DNA of 26,388 nt from Candidatus Egerieousia excrementavium. GTDB taxonomy: Bacteria > Bacteroidota > Bacteroidia > Bacteroidales > UBA932. The stretch is from positions 1 through 26,388 of the forward strand of contig JADINB010000080.1 of the NCBI GenBank assembly GCA_017694275.1, given 5' to 3'. A program made the position numbers and the translations under genes. A model generated the notes under the pieces. That model was not told where the DNA came from and did not search any database. It saw only the letters and a list, made by a program, of their open reading frames with translations. This document shows, piece by piece, positions 1 to 7,551 of this stretch; the stretch's first letter is position 1; every line of letters begins with the position of its first letter.

Positions 1-1302
1 GAATACAGCCTGTGTGTTTGCATTGCGGCTCTTTGTTATGGAACCGCTTGCAGAGTCTCCCTCGGTTATGAAAATCATGGTCTCCTGGTTGCGTGGGTCC
101 TTGTCTTTGCAATGGATTCTGCAATCTCTGAGTTTCTTGTTGTGCAGGCTTACCTTTTTCGCCTTTTCGCGTGCAAGTTTCTGAATGCCGGAAATGGCCT
201 TGCGCTCCTTTTCGCTCTCAATGATCTTTTTCAGCAGGGCGTCTGCCATCTGCGGGTTCTTGTGCAGGTAATTGTCGAGCTCCCTTGCAAGGAAATCTGC
301 AATGAAGTTTCTGACAGTCACATTGCTCCCCGGGGCTATGTCTTTAGAATTGAGGAAGGTCTTTGTCTGGTTTGAGAAAGAGGGCTCTTCTATCTTTATG
401 CTTATGGCTGCAATTATAGACTGCCTTATGTCTTTAGGGTCAAAGTCCTTTTTGTAGAACTCCTTTACAGTCTTTGCAAAAGATTCCCTGAATGCCGCAA
501 GGTGCGTTCCTCCGTGAATGGTATTCTGCCCGTTTACAAAGGAACTAATGTTTTCACCGTTTTCAGTGCCGTGTGTGAATGCCACCTCTATGTCTTCTCC
601 TGTAAGATGGACTACAGGGTAGAGAGACTGTTCTGTGAGTGAATCGTTGATAAGGTCCAGCAGACCGTTTTTGGATTTGTACTCCGTGCCGTTGAATTTT
701 ATTGCAAGCCCTCTGTTGAGGTAAGCGTAATTTTTCAGCATTGTCTCTATGAACTCCAGATTGTATGAGTAGTTTTCATAGAGTGTGGGGTCTGCAACAT
801 ATTTGACCAGCGTACCGTTCCTTTCAGTGGACAAGAGGCTTCCCTCTTCAATCAGATCTCCCTTTTCGAATGAGGCGAAGCGGCTTTCACCGTCACGGAA
901 AGATTGAATGTAAAAGTATGTAGACGTGGCGTTTACGGCTTTTGTTCCCACTCCGTTCAAACCTACGGATTTCTTGAATGCTGCACTTCCGTATTTTGCG
1001 CCGGTATTCATCTTGCTTACGGCCTCGACAAGTTTTCCAAACGGTATTCCGCGCCCGTAGTCTCTGACTGTAACCATGTTATCCTGCAGGGTGATTTCTA
1101 TGGTCTTGCCATAACCCATTATGAACTCATCTATGGCGTTGTCTACAATCTCTTTGAAAAGCACATAGATACCGTCATCTGGGTTGGAACCGTCTCCGAG
1201 CTTGCCTATGTACATGCCAGGACGCTGGCGGATATGGTCTTTCCAGCTTAACGTCTCAAAATCATCTTCTGTGTACTGGTGGATCTGTGGTTCTTCGCTC
1301 AT
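1..1302 (-). CDS. parE: DNA topoisomerase IV subunit B (ParE/GyrB family), C-terminal part missing
   Basis: Type II topoisomerase ATPase subunit, which with ParA/ParC decatenates chromosomes. The frame is open for 434 codons from an ATG at 1302 to the left window edge, so the 3' end lies outside. Seen: the ATP-site motif RPGMYIG near residues 27-33, a GHKL-type EIVDNAIDE stretch, DYGRGIP and NGVGTKAVNA, and the TOPRIM motif ITEGDSASGS with its catalytic Glu near residue 414. The serine-containing EGDSASGS form followed by ITKSR fits the Bacteroidota ParE-like subunit better than GyrB (usually EGDSAGG). It lies 65 bases downstream of asd on the same strand but has its own TATCTTTG promoter-like box, so it is probably a separate unit. 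A GyrB paralogue cannot be fully excluded without the C-terminus. Confidence 0.9.
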   Translation of the reverse strand, partial: MSEEPQIHQYTEDDFETLSWKDHIRQRPGMYIGKLGDGSNPDDGIYVLFKEIVDNAIDEFIMGYGKTIEITLQDNMVTVRDYGRGIPFGKLVEAVSKMNTGAKYGSAAFKKSVGLNGVGTKAVNATSTYFYIQSFRDGESRFASFEKGDLIEEGSLLSTERNGTLVKYVADPTLYENYSYNLEFIETMLKNYAYLNRGLAIKFNGTEYKSKNGLLDLINDSLTEQSLYPVVHLTGEDIEVAFTHGTENGENISSFVNGQNTIHGGTHLAAFRESFAKTVKEFYKKDFDPKDIRQSIIAAISIKIEEPSFSNQTKTFLNSKDIAPGSNVTVRNFIADFLARELDNYLHKNPQMADALLKKIIESEKERKAISGIQKLAREKAKKVSLHNKKLRDCRIHCKDKDPRNQETMIFITEGDSASGSITKSRNANTQAVF

Positions 1303-1312
1303 ATTTATGGAA

Positions 1313-1337
1313 AGGGCCCGTCTTTATGATGGGCCCT
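1313..1337 (-). repeat. GC-rich inverted repeat between asd and parE
   Basis: AGGGCCC and GGGCCCT form a perfect 7-bp stem with an 11-base loop. It begins within two bases of the parE -7 box. In the minus direction it is followed by TTTCC, a poor U-tract. It could end part of the met operon transcription, stabilise the parE 5' end, or be an operator. The sequence alone does not decide. Confidence 0.6.
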
Positions 1338-1338
1338 G

Positions 1339-1346
1339 CAAAGATA
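1339..1346 (-). promoter_or_regulatory. Bacteroides-type -7 box for parE
   Basis: On the minus strand this reads TATCTTTG, an exact match to TAnnTTTG. No good TTTG -33 element is visible 18-21 bases upstream, so the promoter is incomplete. It sits in the asd-parE gap, 37 bases before the parE start codon. Confidence 0.5.
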
Positions 1347-1367
1347 GTAAATCTTCTAAATTTTGAC

Positions 1368-2477
1368 TTATGCAACAAATCCTTTCTTGAGAAGCAGCTC
1401 TGCAATCTGGATTGCATTCGTGGCTGCGCCTTTTCTGAGGTTGTCAGACACGCACCAGAGATTTACACCGCTTTCAACGGAAAAGTCTCTCCTTACCCTG
1501 CCTACAAAAACCTCGTCGCGCCCTTCGCTGTAGAGCGGCATGGGGTAGGGAAGTTTTTTGAGCGACTCCAGATCATTTCTGTCTGCGCATGCCTTCTTTA
1601 CGCTCTCCTGGCCGATTGCCGGATTCTGTGCCTCTCCTTCTGGAGCTATGTTGTCCTGGACGACTACACCGGGAGTGTTGCGCAGCACTTCCATCAGTTC
1701 TGCCTCCTTGAACGGCTTTTCAAATTCAAGGTTTATAGACTCTGCATGTCCTCCGAGTACGGGCACCCTGACAGTAGTGGGAGATACCCTTATTGAAGGG
1801 TCTCTCATTATCTTGTGGGTTTCGTTGACCATTTTCATCTCCTCTTTGGTATAGCCGTTCTCAAGGAACTTGTCTATGTGCGGCAGCAGATTCAAATCTA
1901 TCTGATAGGGGTAGGCACATTTGTACTCTCCCTCTGTTATGTTCTGCTCAATACCCTTCCATCTTTTGCGCTCTTCCACCAGCTGGTCTACCGCCTTTTG
2001 GCCGGTTCCGGTTATGCACTGGTATGTAGACACCACAATCCTCTTTATTCCGTATGCTTTGTGAAGATCTGCTATTGCTATGAGCATCTGGATTGTAGAA
2101 CAGTTCGGGTTTGCAATGATCATGTCATCTTTCTCAAGAACGTCTCCGTTTATTTCAGGCACAACCAGCTTTTTCGACGGGTCCATTCTCCAGCATGCAG
2201 AATTGTCAACTACGCGGCATCCTGCCTCTGCAAACATGGGGGCGTACTTTTTTGATGCATCGCTTCCGGCAGAAAATATTGCCAGAACTGGTTTTTGCTC
2301 TATGGCCTTTTCAGGGGTTACGACAGTGTATTCACTGCCCCTGAACCTTACTTTCTTGCCGGCCGAGCGCTCAGACGCCACCGGTATGAGTTCTGTTACC
2401 GGGAAGTTTCTCTCCTCCAGAACCTCCAGCATTCTTGTGCCTACCAAGCCTGTGGCACCTACAACTGCAACTTTCAT
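1368..2477 (-). CDS. asd: Aspartate-semialdehyde dehydrogenase
   Basis: Reduces aspartyl phosphate to aspartate semialdehyde with NADPH, the second step of the aspartate family pathway. The 369-residue product opens with a nucleotide-binding VAVVGATGLVG stretch. It has the nucleophile motif NPNCSTIQ with Cys126 and a conserved GGHAES histidine segment, and its length is usual for the longer Asd type. It starts 12 bases after the stop of the aspartokinase-homoserine dehydrogenase gene, so it is the last biosynthetic gene of the metY-metX-thrA-asd unit. Its product acts between the two halves of the fused upstream enzyme. No promoter box is seen in the short gap, so transcription most likely comes from the promoter near 7521-7551. 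Confidence 0.96.
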   Translation of the reverse strand: MKVAVVGATGLVGTRMLEVLEERNFPVTELIPVASERSAGKKVRFRGSEYTVVTPEKAIEQKPVLAIFSAGSDASKKYAPMFAEAGCRVVDNSACWRMDPSKKLVVPEINGDVLEKDDMIIANPNCSTIQMLIAIADLHKAYGIKRIVVSTYQCITGTGQKAVDQLVEERKRWKGIEQNITEGEYKCAYPYQIDLNLLPHIDKFLENGYTKEEMKMVNETHKIMRDPSIRVSPTTVRVPVLGGHAESINLEFEKPFKEAELMEVLRNTPGVVVQDNIAPEGEAQNPAIGQESVKKACADRNDLESLKKLPYPMPLYSEGRDEVFVGRVRRDFSVESGVNLWCVSDNLRKGAATNAIQIAELLLKKGFVA

Positions 2478-2489
2478 CTTTGTCTGTCT

Positions 2490-4949
2490 TTAAATTGTTA
2501 ATATGTCATTCAATACTCCGCCGGCGGTCTGTACGGCTCCGGCTCCCGCGCCCTTTATAACTATGCCGTTAGGATAGAAAAGCGATTTTATGGCAAAGGC
2601 GTTGTCGCTTCCCTCGATTGCATAGAAAGGATGGGCTGCATCCACGCCCGTGAGGGCAACCTTGTATACCGGGCGTTCTCCCTCTTTTTCAGGGGCGGCA
2701 TATCTTGCCGTAAAACGGAGCCTCTTGCCTTCGGATGCTGCCTGCCCGTATATTTTTTTCATCTCCGGTTCATAAGCCTCCAGTTTACTGTAAAACTCTT
2801 CGGGCGAAAGGGCCGGGTCGAGAAGTTCTTCAGGGACAAGTCCGCTGAATTCTATCTCTTCTCTTTCTATTTCAATTCCGGCCTGACGGGTTGCTATTAT
2901 GAATTTGCGCAGCACGTCGCTTCCTGAAAGGTCTGTTCTCGGGTCTGGTTCGGTATAGCCAAGCTCCTTGGCCCTGACCACGAGCGAAGCAAAGGACTCT
3001 GTGCCGTTGTAATTGCTTAACAGATAGTTGAGCGTGCCGCTGACAATTGCTTCGAATCCGGTAATCCTGTCTCCGGCATTTACAAGCTGCTCTATCGTGG
3101 CAAGTACGGGCAGGGCGGCGCAGACTGTCGTCTCATATTTGAATGCCACTCCCTCCTTTTTGGCACATGCAAACAGTTCGTCGTAGAATTCCTGCGAAAG
3201 CGAGCATGCAATTTTGTTACATGCCACAACCGAATATTTGTGACGGAAAAGGTCTGTATATGCAGATGCTATGCTCCTGCTTGCGGTACAGTCCACAAAA
3301 ACAGAGTTGCTCATCTGCAGCCCGTATAAGGCATTCAGGTAGTTGTTTTCCATATTTTCCAGGCCCTGGCTGAGCTTTTCTCCGAAACTGTCTGCAATGC
3401 CGTTCTTGTCAATGACATACTTTTTGCTGTTGCCAAGCCCGCAAATGACAATTTCCTTGCCGCACCTTCTTGCGATGGTCTCCCCCTGCTTCCTTATAAT
3501 CTCGACAAGCGCCTTTGCAACCGTGCCGTAGCCGGCTATGAAGAGATTTACGCGCCTGTTGTTGTCTGGGCTGAAGAACTCGTTGTGAATCGCTCTTATG
3601 GCATCATTCACAAATTCTGTCTTCACTACTGCTGAAACATTCTTTTCTGATGAACCTTGTGCAATGGCCCTTATGTTGATTCCCTCTCTGCCGAGCGCAT
3701 CAAACATCCTTCCGCTTGCCCCAGACTGGTTCTTCATGTCGTCGCCCACCAGGGAGATTATCGAAAATCCCTTCTCTACCCTGAGCGGGTCTACCTTGCC
3801 AAGCGAAATCTCATAGGCAAAAAGTTCGTCGGAAGCCTTTTTTGCAAGGTCTGCATCCTTTTCGTCTATTGCAATGCACATCGTATGTACAGACGAGGCC
3901 TGGGTTATGAGTATGATATTTATGTTGTTCTTGCTCAATGTATCGAACAACTTGCTGGAGTAGCCCGGTATTCCGACCATGCCGCTGCCTTCCATTGAGA
4001 GCAATGCAATCTTGTTTGAGCTGGAAATGCCCCTTATCTTGTTCTTTCCCTCTGGCGGATTGCGCTCTATGAGCGTTCCCGGGTCTTCCGGAGCAAAGGT
4101 GTTCTTTACGTATATGGGAGTTCCCTGCTTTACGACAGGCTGTATCGTCGGGGGATATACCACTTTCGCCCCAAAGTGCGAGAGTTCAAGCGCCTCTTTG
4201 TAGGAGATGTTCCTTATGGGTTTTGCCGATGGGACTATGCGCGGGTCTGCTGTCATCATTCCGCATACGTCTGTCCAGATTTCCAGTCTTCTTGCCTGCG
4301 CTCCCACTGCAATTATGGATGCCGTATAGTCTGAACCTCCACGTCCGAGGGTTGTTGTCCTGCCCATCATGTCCATTGCAATGAAGCCTGGAAGTATGTA
4401 GAGCTGGCAGTTGTTGCTGTCGAAATACTCCTTTATGTTGCGGAAAGTAACCTCCCTGATGACAGAGTTCTTGCCTCCGAGAAGTTCTGTCTTTATGAGT
4501 TCGCGCGAATCTTTCCATTTATGGCTTATGTTCATTGATTTGAGCTTCGCGCTTATGATTTTGGTGGAGAGCAGTTCTCCAAAACTTACGATATGGTCGA
4601 GGCTCAGGTCGCTAAGCTCCTTGAGCAGATATACGCCTTTGCAAATCTCTTCCAGCTTTTTGAACAGTTCCAGACATACGGCCTTTATGTCTTCGCACTC
4701 CTGTCTGGGTATAAGTTCTTCGATGAGAGAGATGTGCCTTCTCTGTAAATCCTCTATCTGCGCGCGGTAGCCGCTATCCTGCGCCAGGGCAGCCTTGCCT
4801 ATGGCTATCAGTGCGTCTGTACAGCCGCTTATGGCAGATGATACTACAACTGTCTTGTCTTTTGTCAGAGCCTGTCTTACAATCTTTATGACCCTTGTAA
4901 TGTTTTCGGCATTGGCTACGGAAGAGCCGCCGAATTTGAGTACCTGCAT
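2490..4949 (-). CDS. thrA: Bifunctional aspartokinase / homoserine dehydrogenase
   Basis: 819 residues, close to E. coli ThrA (820). The N-terminal aspartokinase domain (about 1-290) has KFGGSSV at residues 5-11 and TTLGRGGSDYTA. Tandem ACT-type regulatory segments follow (about 300-460). The C-terminal homoserine dehydrogenase (about 465-819) has the NAD(P) motif AGYGTVAKAL and the core IVSGTLNYLLSNYNG. It makes aspartyl phosphate and later reduces aspartate semialdehyde to homoserine. The start codon lies one base after the metX stop (TAA T ATG), so translation is probably coupled. The family is named thrA or metL by its allosteric effector. Here the operon holds only methionine-branch genes, so a MetL-like role is plausible, but the ACT sequences cannot tell me the effector. 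Confidence 0.95.
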   Translation of the reverse strand: MQVLKFGGSSVANAENITRVIKIVRQALTKDKTVVVSSAISGCTDALIAIGKAALAQDSGYRAQIEDLQRRHISLIEELIPRQECEDIKAVCLELFKKLEEICKGVYLLKELSDLSLDHIVSFGELLSTKIISAKLKSMNISHKWKDSRELIKTELLGGKNSVIREVTFRNIKEYFDSNNCQLYILPGFIAMDMMGRTTTLGRGGSDYTASIIAVGAQARRLEIWTDVCGMMTADPRIVPSAKPIRNISYKEALELSHFGAKVVYPPTIQPVVKQGTPIYVKNTFAPEDPGTLIERNPPEGKNKIRGISSSNKIALLSMEGSGMVGIPGYSSKLFDTLSKNNINIILITQASSVHTMCIAIDEKDADLAKKASDELFAYEISLGKVDPLRVEKGFSIISLVGDDMKNQSGASGRMFDALGREGINIRAIAQGSSEKNVSAVVKTEFVNDAIRAIHNEFFSPDNNRRVNLFIAGYGTVAKALVEIIRKQGETIARRCGKEIVICGLGNSKKYVIDKNGIADSFGEKLSQGLENMENNYLNALYGLQMSNSVFVDCTASRSIASAYTDLFRHKYSVVACNKIACSLSQEFYDELFACAKKEGVAFKYETTVCAALPVLATIEQLVNAGDRITGFEAIVSGTLNYLLSNYNGTESFASLVVRAKELGYTEPDPRTDLSGSDVLRKFIIATRQAGIEIEREEIEFSGLVPEELLDPALSPEEFYSKLEAYEPEMKKIYGQAASEGKRLRFTARYAAPEKEGERPVYKVALTGVDAAHPFYAIEGSDNAFAIKSLFYPNGIVIKGAGAGAVQTAGGVLNDILTI

Positions 4950-4950
4950 A

Positions 4951-6018
4951 TTATAAAATCTCCTTTAGTATTGTTTCAATCTGTTTCCATTCAAGTAAAA
5001 ATCCGTCGTGTCCGTAAAGAGAGGTTATCTCCCTGTATGAGCCTTTTCTTACATGACTTGCAATATATTTCTGTTCTTCGGTGGGAAAGAGTATGTCGCT
5101 GTCTATGCCAACGCACACGACATTGGCGTTTATCATGTTGAGAGCCGTGTCAACACCGCCGCGGCCGCGGCCGATATTGTGGCTGTCTGTGAGGTTTATC
5201 ATCGAGAGGTAAGAGTAGGCATCGAACCGTTTTACAAGTTTCTGCCCCTGGTATTGCTGGTACGAAGCCGCCTTGTGGTTCCAGATTATCTCGTTGCTCG
5301 TCTCATATTGCGACTTGTTGTATCCCTGGTAGCTTCTGTAGGAAATCAGGGCTATCGAACGGGCCGCGGCCAGCCCTTTTGCTCCGCCTCGGGCTACAAT
5401 CTCCCCCTTTTTAATCGAGAAGTCCTGCTGTTCGAGCGTCGGGTCTGCAAACAGGGCCATCCTCTGTGATTCGTTGAATGCATTTCCCCACGGAGTAATG
5501 CGGGCATTGCATGCAAGCAGTGCCACATTCTTTATTATGTCACGTCTGGAAATGCTCCATTCTATGGCCTGGAACCCGCCTACCGACCCTCCTATGAGAA
5601 GGTCTATCTCTTTTATCCCCAATTTTTCCCTGAGCAGGTCGAGCGTAGCTACAATGTCTCTGACAGTGGTTTTTGGAAATTTCAGCAGATATGGCTTCCC
5701 GGTTTCGGGATTTATGGAAAGAGGAGAGGTTGAACCGTAGCATGAGCCTATGAGGTTGGCGCATACTATGGTATATTTGCGCGGGTCGAGGAATTTGCCT
5801 TCTCCTACCAGCTCGCTCCACCATTCGCAGGGATTGGAGTTGGCGGTAAGGGCATGGGTTATCCATACAACCTTTTTCCTGCGTTGCATCTCACTCTGTT
5901 CTCCACTTTCGTTCCACTCTCTGGAAATATGGTAGCAAATTTTCAGTTCCTTGAAAATTTCCCTGCTTTCAAGTACGAACTCCTCCTTATGTAAGAAATA
6001 TCTCTTTTCCACTGCCAA
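4951..6018 (-). CDS. metX: Homoserine O-acetyltransferase
   Basis: Alpha/beta-hydrolase-fold acyltransferase that acetylates homoserine from acetyl-CoA, the first committed step of methionine synthesis. The 355-residue product shows WITHALTANSN, ANLIGSCYGSTSP, the nucleophile elbow IGGSVGGFQ with Ser145, and the C-terminal catalytic His in YGHDGFLLEW (His337). These are hallmarks of MetX rather than the unrelated MetA. The ATG at 6018 is 15 bases after the metY stop, and the stop is one base from the thrA start. Members of this family may use acetyl- or succinyl-CoA. Acetyl is inferred from the MetX family and from the adjacent O-acetylhomoserine sulfhydrylase. Confidence 0.95.
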   Translation of the reverse strand: MAVEKRYFLHKEEFVLESREIFKELKICYHISREWNESGEQSEMQRRKKVVWITHALTANSNPCEWWSELVGEGKFLDPRKYTIVCANLIGSCYGSTSPLSINPETGKPYLLKFPKTTVRDIVATLDLLREKLGIKEIDLLIGGSVGGFQAIEWSISRRDIIKNVALLACNARITPWGNAFNESQRMALFADPTLEQQDFSIKKGEIVARGGAKGLAAARSIALISYRSYQGYNKSQYETSNEIIWNHKAASYQQYQGQKLVKRFDAYSYLSMINLTDSHNIGRGRGGVDTALNMINANVVCVGIDSDILFPTEEQKYIASHVRKGSYREITSLYGHDGFLLEWKQIETILKEIL

Positions 6019-6033
6019 GAACCGTTGTTACCG

Positions 6034-7311
6034 TTATATTGCGCCCAGTGCCTGGTCCAGGTCTCCTATGATGTCATCTATATCCTCTATGCCGATGCAG
6101 AGCCTCAGCGTACCGGGCCTTATGCCTACATTCAGCAACTCTTCGTCTGTCATCTGGCTGTGGGTTGTAGTGGCGGGATGGGCCACCAGCGACTTGTTGT
6201 CTCCCAGATTGGCCAGGAGGGTAATGAGTTCCAGCCTTTCCACAACCTTTGCAGTGGTCTGCCTGTCTGCCTTCAGGTCGACTATTATTATGCCGCCGAA
6301 CCCGTGCTTGAGGTATTTTTTTGCATTGTCATGGCTGGGATGTTCTTCGAGTCCGGGATAGCAGACCCTTTCTATTTTAGGATTGGCTTTCAACCACCTT
6401 GCCAGTTCCATTGTGTTGTCGCACACTCTCTGCGCCCTGAGCGAAAGTGTCTCCAGTCCTGTGAGCAGCAAAAATGAGTTGAACGGGCTGAGCGAACATC
6501 CGAAATCTCTGAGACCTTCGTTGCGCGCCCTTACGGCAAAGGCTTCGCTCTTTGAGAAATCATAATAGCTCAATCCGTTATGGGCGGCTACAGGTTCCGT
6601 GAAACGCGGGAACCGGCCTGATGCCCAGTCGAATCTTCCGGCATCCAGAAGTACGCCGGCAATGGAATTGCCGTGTCCGCAGATCCATTTTGTGGCAGAG
6701 TGTGTAATTATGTCTGCACCAAGGTCTGCAGGTGTACATACATATCCTCCGCAGCCTACGGTGTTGTCTACAACCAGAGGCAGCCTGTATTTGCGGCATA
6801 TCTCTGCAAGCATGTCGAAATCCGGGACTGAGAGGTCTGAATTTGCAATGCTCTCCACATATATACCCTTTGTCCTGTCATCTATGAGCGATTCCAGTTC
6901 TGCCTTTTTCTTGCAGTTGCTGAATCTGACCTCTATTCCCAGACGGGGCAGCGCAACCTTGAACTGGTTGAAAGTGCCTCCGTAAAGTGAAATTGAACTT
7001 ATTATGTTGTCTCCTGCCTCACACAGGTTTACAACCGAAAGAAACTGTGCGCTCATTCCCGATGAAACTGCCACGGCGGCCGTGCAGTTCTCGAGTGCCG
7101 CAATCCTCTTTTCGAATGCGGCTGTAGTGGGGTTGGTAAGTCTTGAATAGATGTTGCCCTCTTCTTCGAGAGAGAAGAGTTTTCTGCCATGCTCCAGATT
7201 CTTGAAGGCGTAGGCGGCTGTCTGGTATATGGGCGTTGCGCAGGCTCCGGTAGTGGGGTCTGGAGCATTGCCTGCATGTACCTGCAGCGTATCGAACTTG
7301 TATTTTGCCAT
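6034..7311 (-). CDS. metY: O-acetylhomoserine sulfhydrylase (PLP-dependent)
   Basis: Cys/Met-metabolism PLP enzyme that makes homocysteine directly from O-acetylhomoserine and sulfide. The 425-residue product shows TLQVHAG near the N-terminus, TPIYQTAAY, SRLTNPTT, and the PLP lysine in SATKWICGHGN (Lys208). The C-terminal half has RPGTLRLCIGIED. I start it at the ATG at 7311 (MAKYKFDTLQVHAG), because homology-like sequence begins there. An in-frame ATG 15 codons upstream falls inside the structured leader and gives an unlikely extension. No Shine-Dalgarno is seen, only an A-rich stretch. It is the first gene of the met operon, and sulfide incorporation here bypasses cystathionine. A cystathionine gamma-synthase or lyase is the alternative, but the metX neighbour favours MetY. 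Confidence 0.94.
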   Translation of the reverse strand: MAKYKFDTLQVHAGNAPDPTTGACATPIYQTAAYAFKNLEHGRKLFSLEEEGNIYSRLTNPTTAAFEKRIAALENCTAAVAVSSGMSAQFLSVVNLCEAGDNIISSISLYGGTFNQFKVALPRLGIEVRFSNCKKKAELESLIDDRTKGIYVESIANSDLSVPDFDMLAEICRKYRLPLVVDNTVGCGGYVCTPADLGADIITHSATKWICGHGNSIAGVLLDAGRFDWASGRFPRFTEPVAAHNGLSYYDFSKSEAFAVRARNEGLRDFGCSLSPFNSFLLLTGLETLSLRAQRVCDNTMELARWLKANPKIERVCYPGLEEHPSHDNAKKYLKHGFGGIIIVDLKADRQTTAKVVERLELITLLANLGDNKSLVAHPATTTHSQMTDEELLNVGIRPGTLRLCIGIEDIDDIIGDLDQALGAI

Positions 7312-7325
7312 GTCTGTCTTTTTTT

Positions 7326-7384
7326 TTGTGATTCTTTGAAGTGACGGGTGAAGCATATATGCATATCACAAGCCTGGCTTGATA
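7326..7384 (-). promoter_or_regulatory. Alternative RNA pairings just before metY
   Basis: In the minus-strand transcript the segment TATCACAAGC on the plus strand (7364-7373) can pair in two exclusive ways. One is with 7377-7384 (short hairpin, CAG loop, 2-base bulge). The other is with 7326-7332 (7 bp, TTGTGAT/ATCACAA), whose downstream arm ends about 15 bases before the metY start. This could be a switch acting on metY translation. Function is inferred from pairing only. Confidence 0.4.
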
Positions 7385-7414
7385 AAATATACGATATGTC
7401 TTCCGGTTTTTTGG

Positions 7415-7447
7415 AATAAGAAAAGGTGATGCATCTTAGCGATGCAT
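7415..7447 (-). terminator. Candidate attenuator hairpin overlapping the leader ORF stop
   Basis: In the transcript ATGCATC (7447-7441), loop GCTAA and GATGCAT (7435-7429) form a perfect 7-bp hairpin. It is followed by CACC and the U-rich TTTTCTTATT. The loop carries the TAA stop of the Met-rich leader ORF, and the 5' arm encodes its last codons, so a ribosome stalled or finishing there would block the hairpin. The U-tract is offset by four bases, so it is weaker than a classic terminator. Confidence 0.4.
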
Positions 7448-7489
7448 TCGCATGGTCATTGCGCCGATGATATGATTCGCACCCTGCAT
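7436..7489 (-). CDS. Putative Met-rich leader peptide of the met operon
   Basis: A 17-codon ORF in the metY leader, reading MQGANHIIGAMTMRMHR, then TAA. Three Met codons fall in its last seven residues (ATG ACC ATG CGA ATG), besides the start Met. It also has two Ile codons and one Thr codon, so four of the residues are products of the aspartate pathway. It starts about 30 bases downstream of a perfect Bacteroides-type promoter. Its ATG lies at the end of a loop between the arms of a perfect 8-bp inverted repeat, and its stop lies in the loop of a second hairpin. This is the layout expected of ribosome-mediated attenuation responding to charged tRNA-Met. No homology was available to confirm translation, and the size makes chance occurrence possible. 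Confidence 0.5.
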   Translation of the reverse strand: MQGANHIIGAMTMRMHR

Positions 7490-7521
7490 TTGAATATTAC
7501 CGAATAGTAATTACAGGGTGC
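7479..7521 (-). repeat. Inverted repeat at the start of the met leader
   Basis: GCACCCTG (transcript 7521-7514) and CAGGGTGC (7486-7479) are perfect 8-bp complements around a 27-base loop that contains a smaller hairpin (ATTAC, TATTCG, GTAAT). The first arm begins at the last base of the -7 box, so it spans the expected transcription start. It could be an RNA stem or a DNA operator. No T-run follows, which argues against a terminator for the hydrogenase gene. Confidence 0.65.
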
Positions 7522-7551
7522 AAAATTATGCAATAAATTTTAATTGCCAAA
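7521..7551 (-). promoter_or_regulatory. Promoter of the met operon
   Basis: Minus strand: TTTG (7551-7548), 19 bases, TAATTTTG (7528-7521). This is an exact match to the Bacteroides consensus TTTG-N19-21-TAnnTTTG. The -33 element lies within the last codons of the hydrogenase gene, whose stop is at 7540-7542. It predicts a metY leader of about 200 bases. Confidence 0.8.

Noticed and set aside
7312..7356. Upstream start for metY
   Set aside because: The 15 extra codons lie in the structured leader and are not like MetY proteins.
7312..7521. SAM-I or SAM-II riboswitch before metY
   Set aside because: The SAM-I core and its four-way junction are absent. A GCTAA near 7436-7440 recalls the SAM-II GCUAAA, and a 5-bp pseudoknot can be drawn, but the linker is far too long and the stems do not fit.
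7479..7521. Terminator of the hydrogenase gene
   Set aside because: The stem is perfect, but no T-run follows it, and it overlaps the predicted met operon transcript start.
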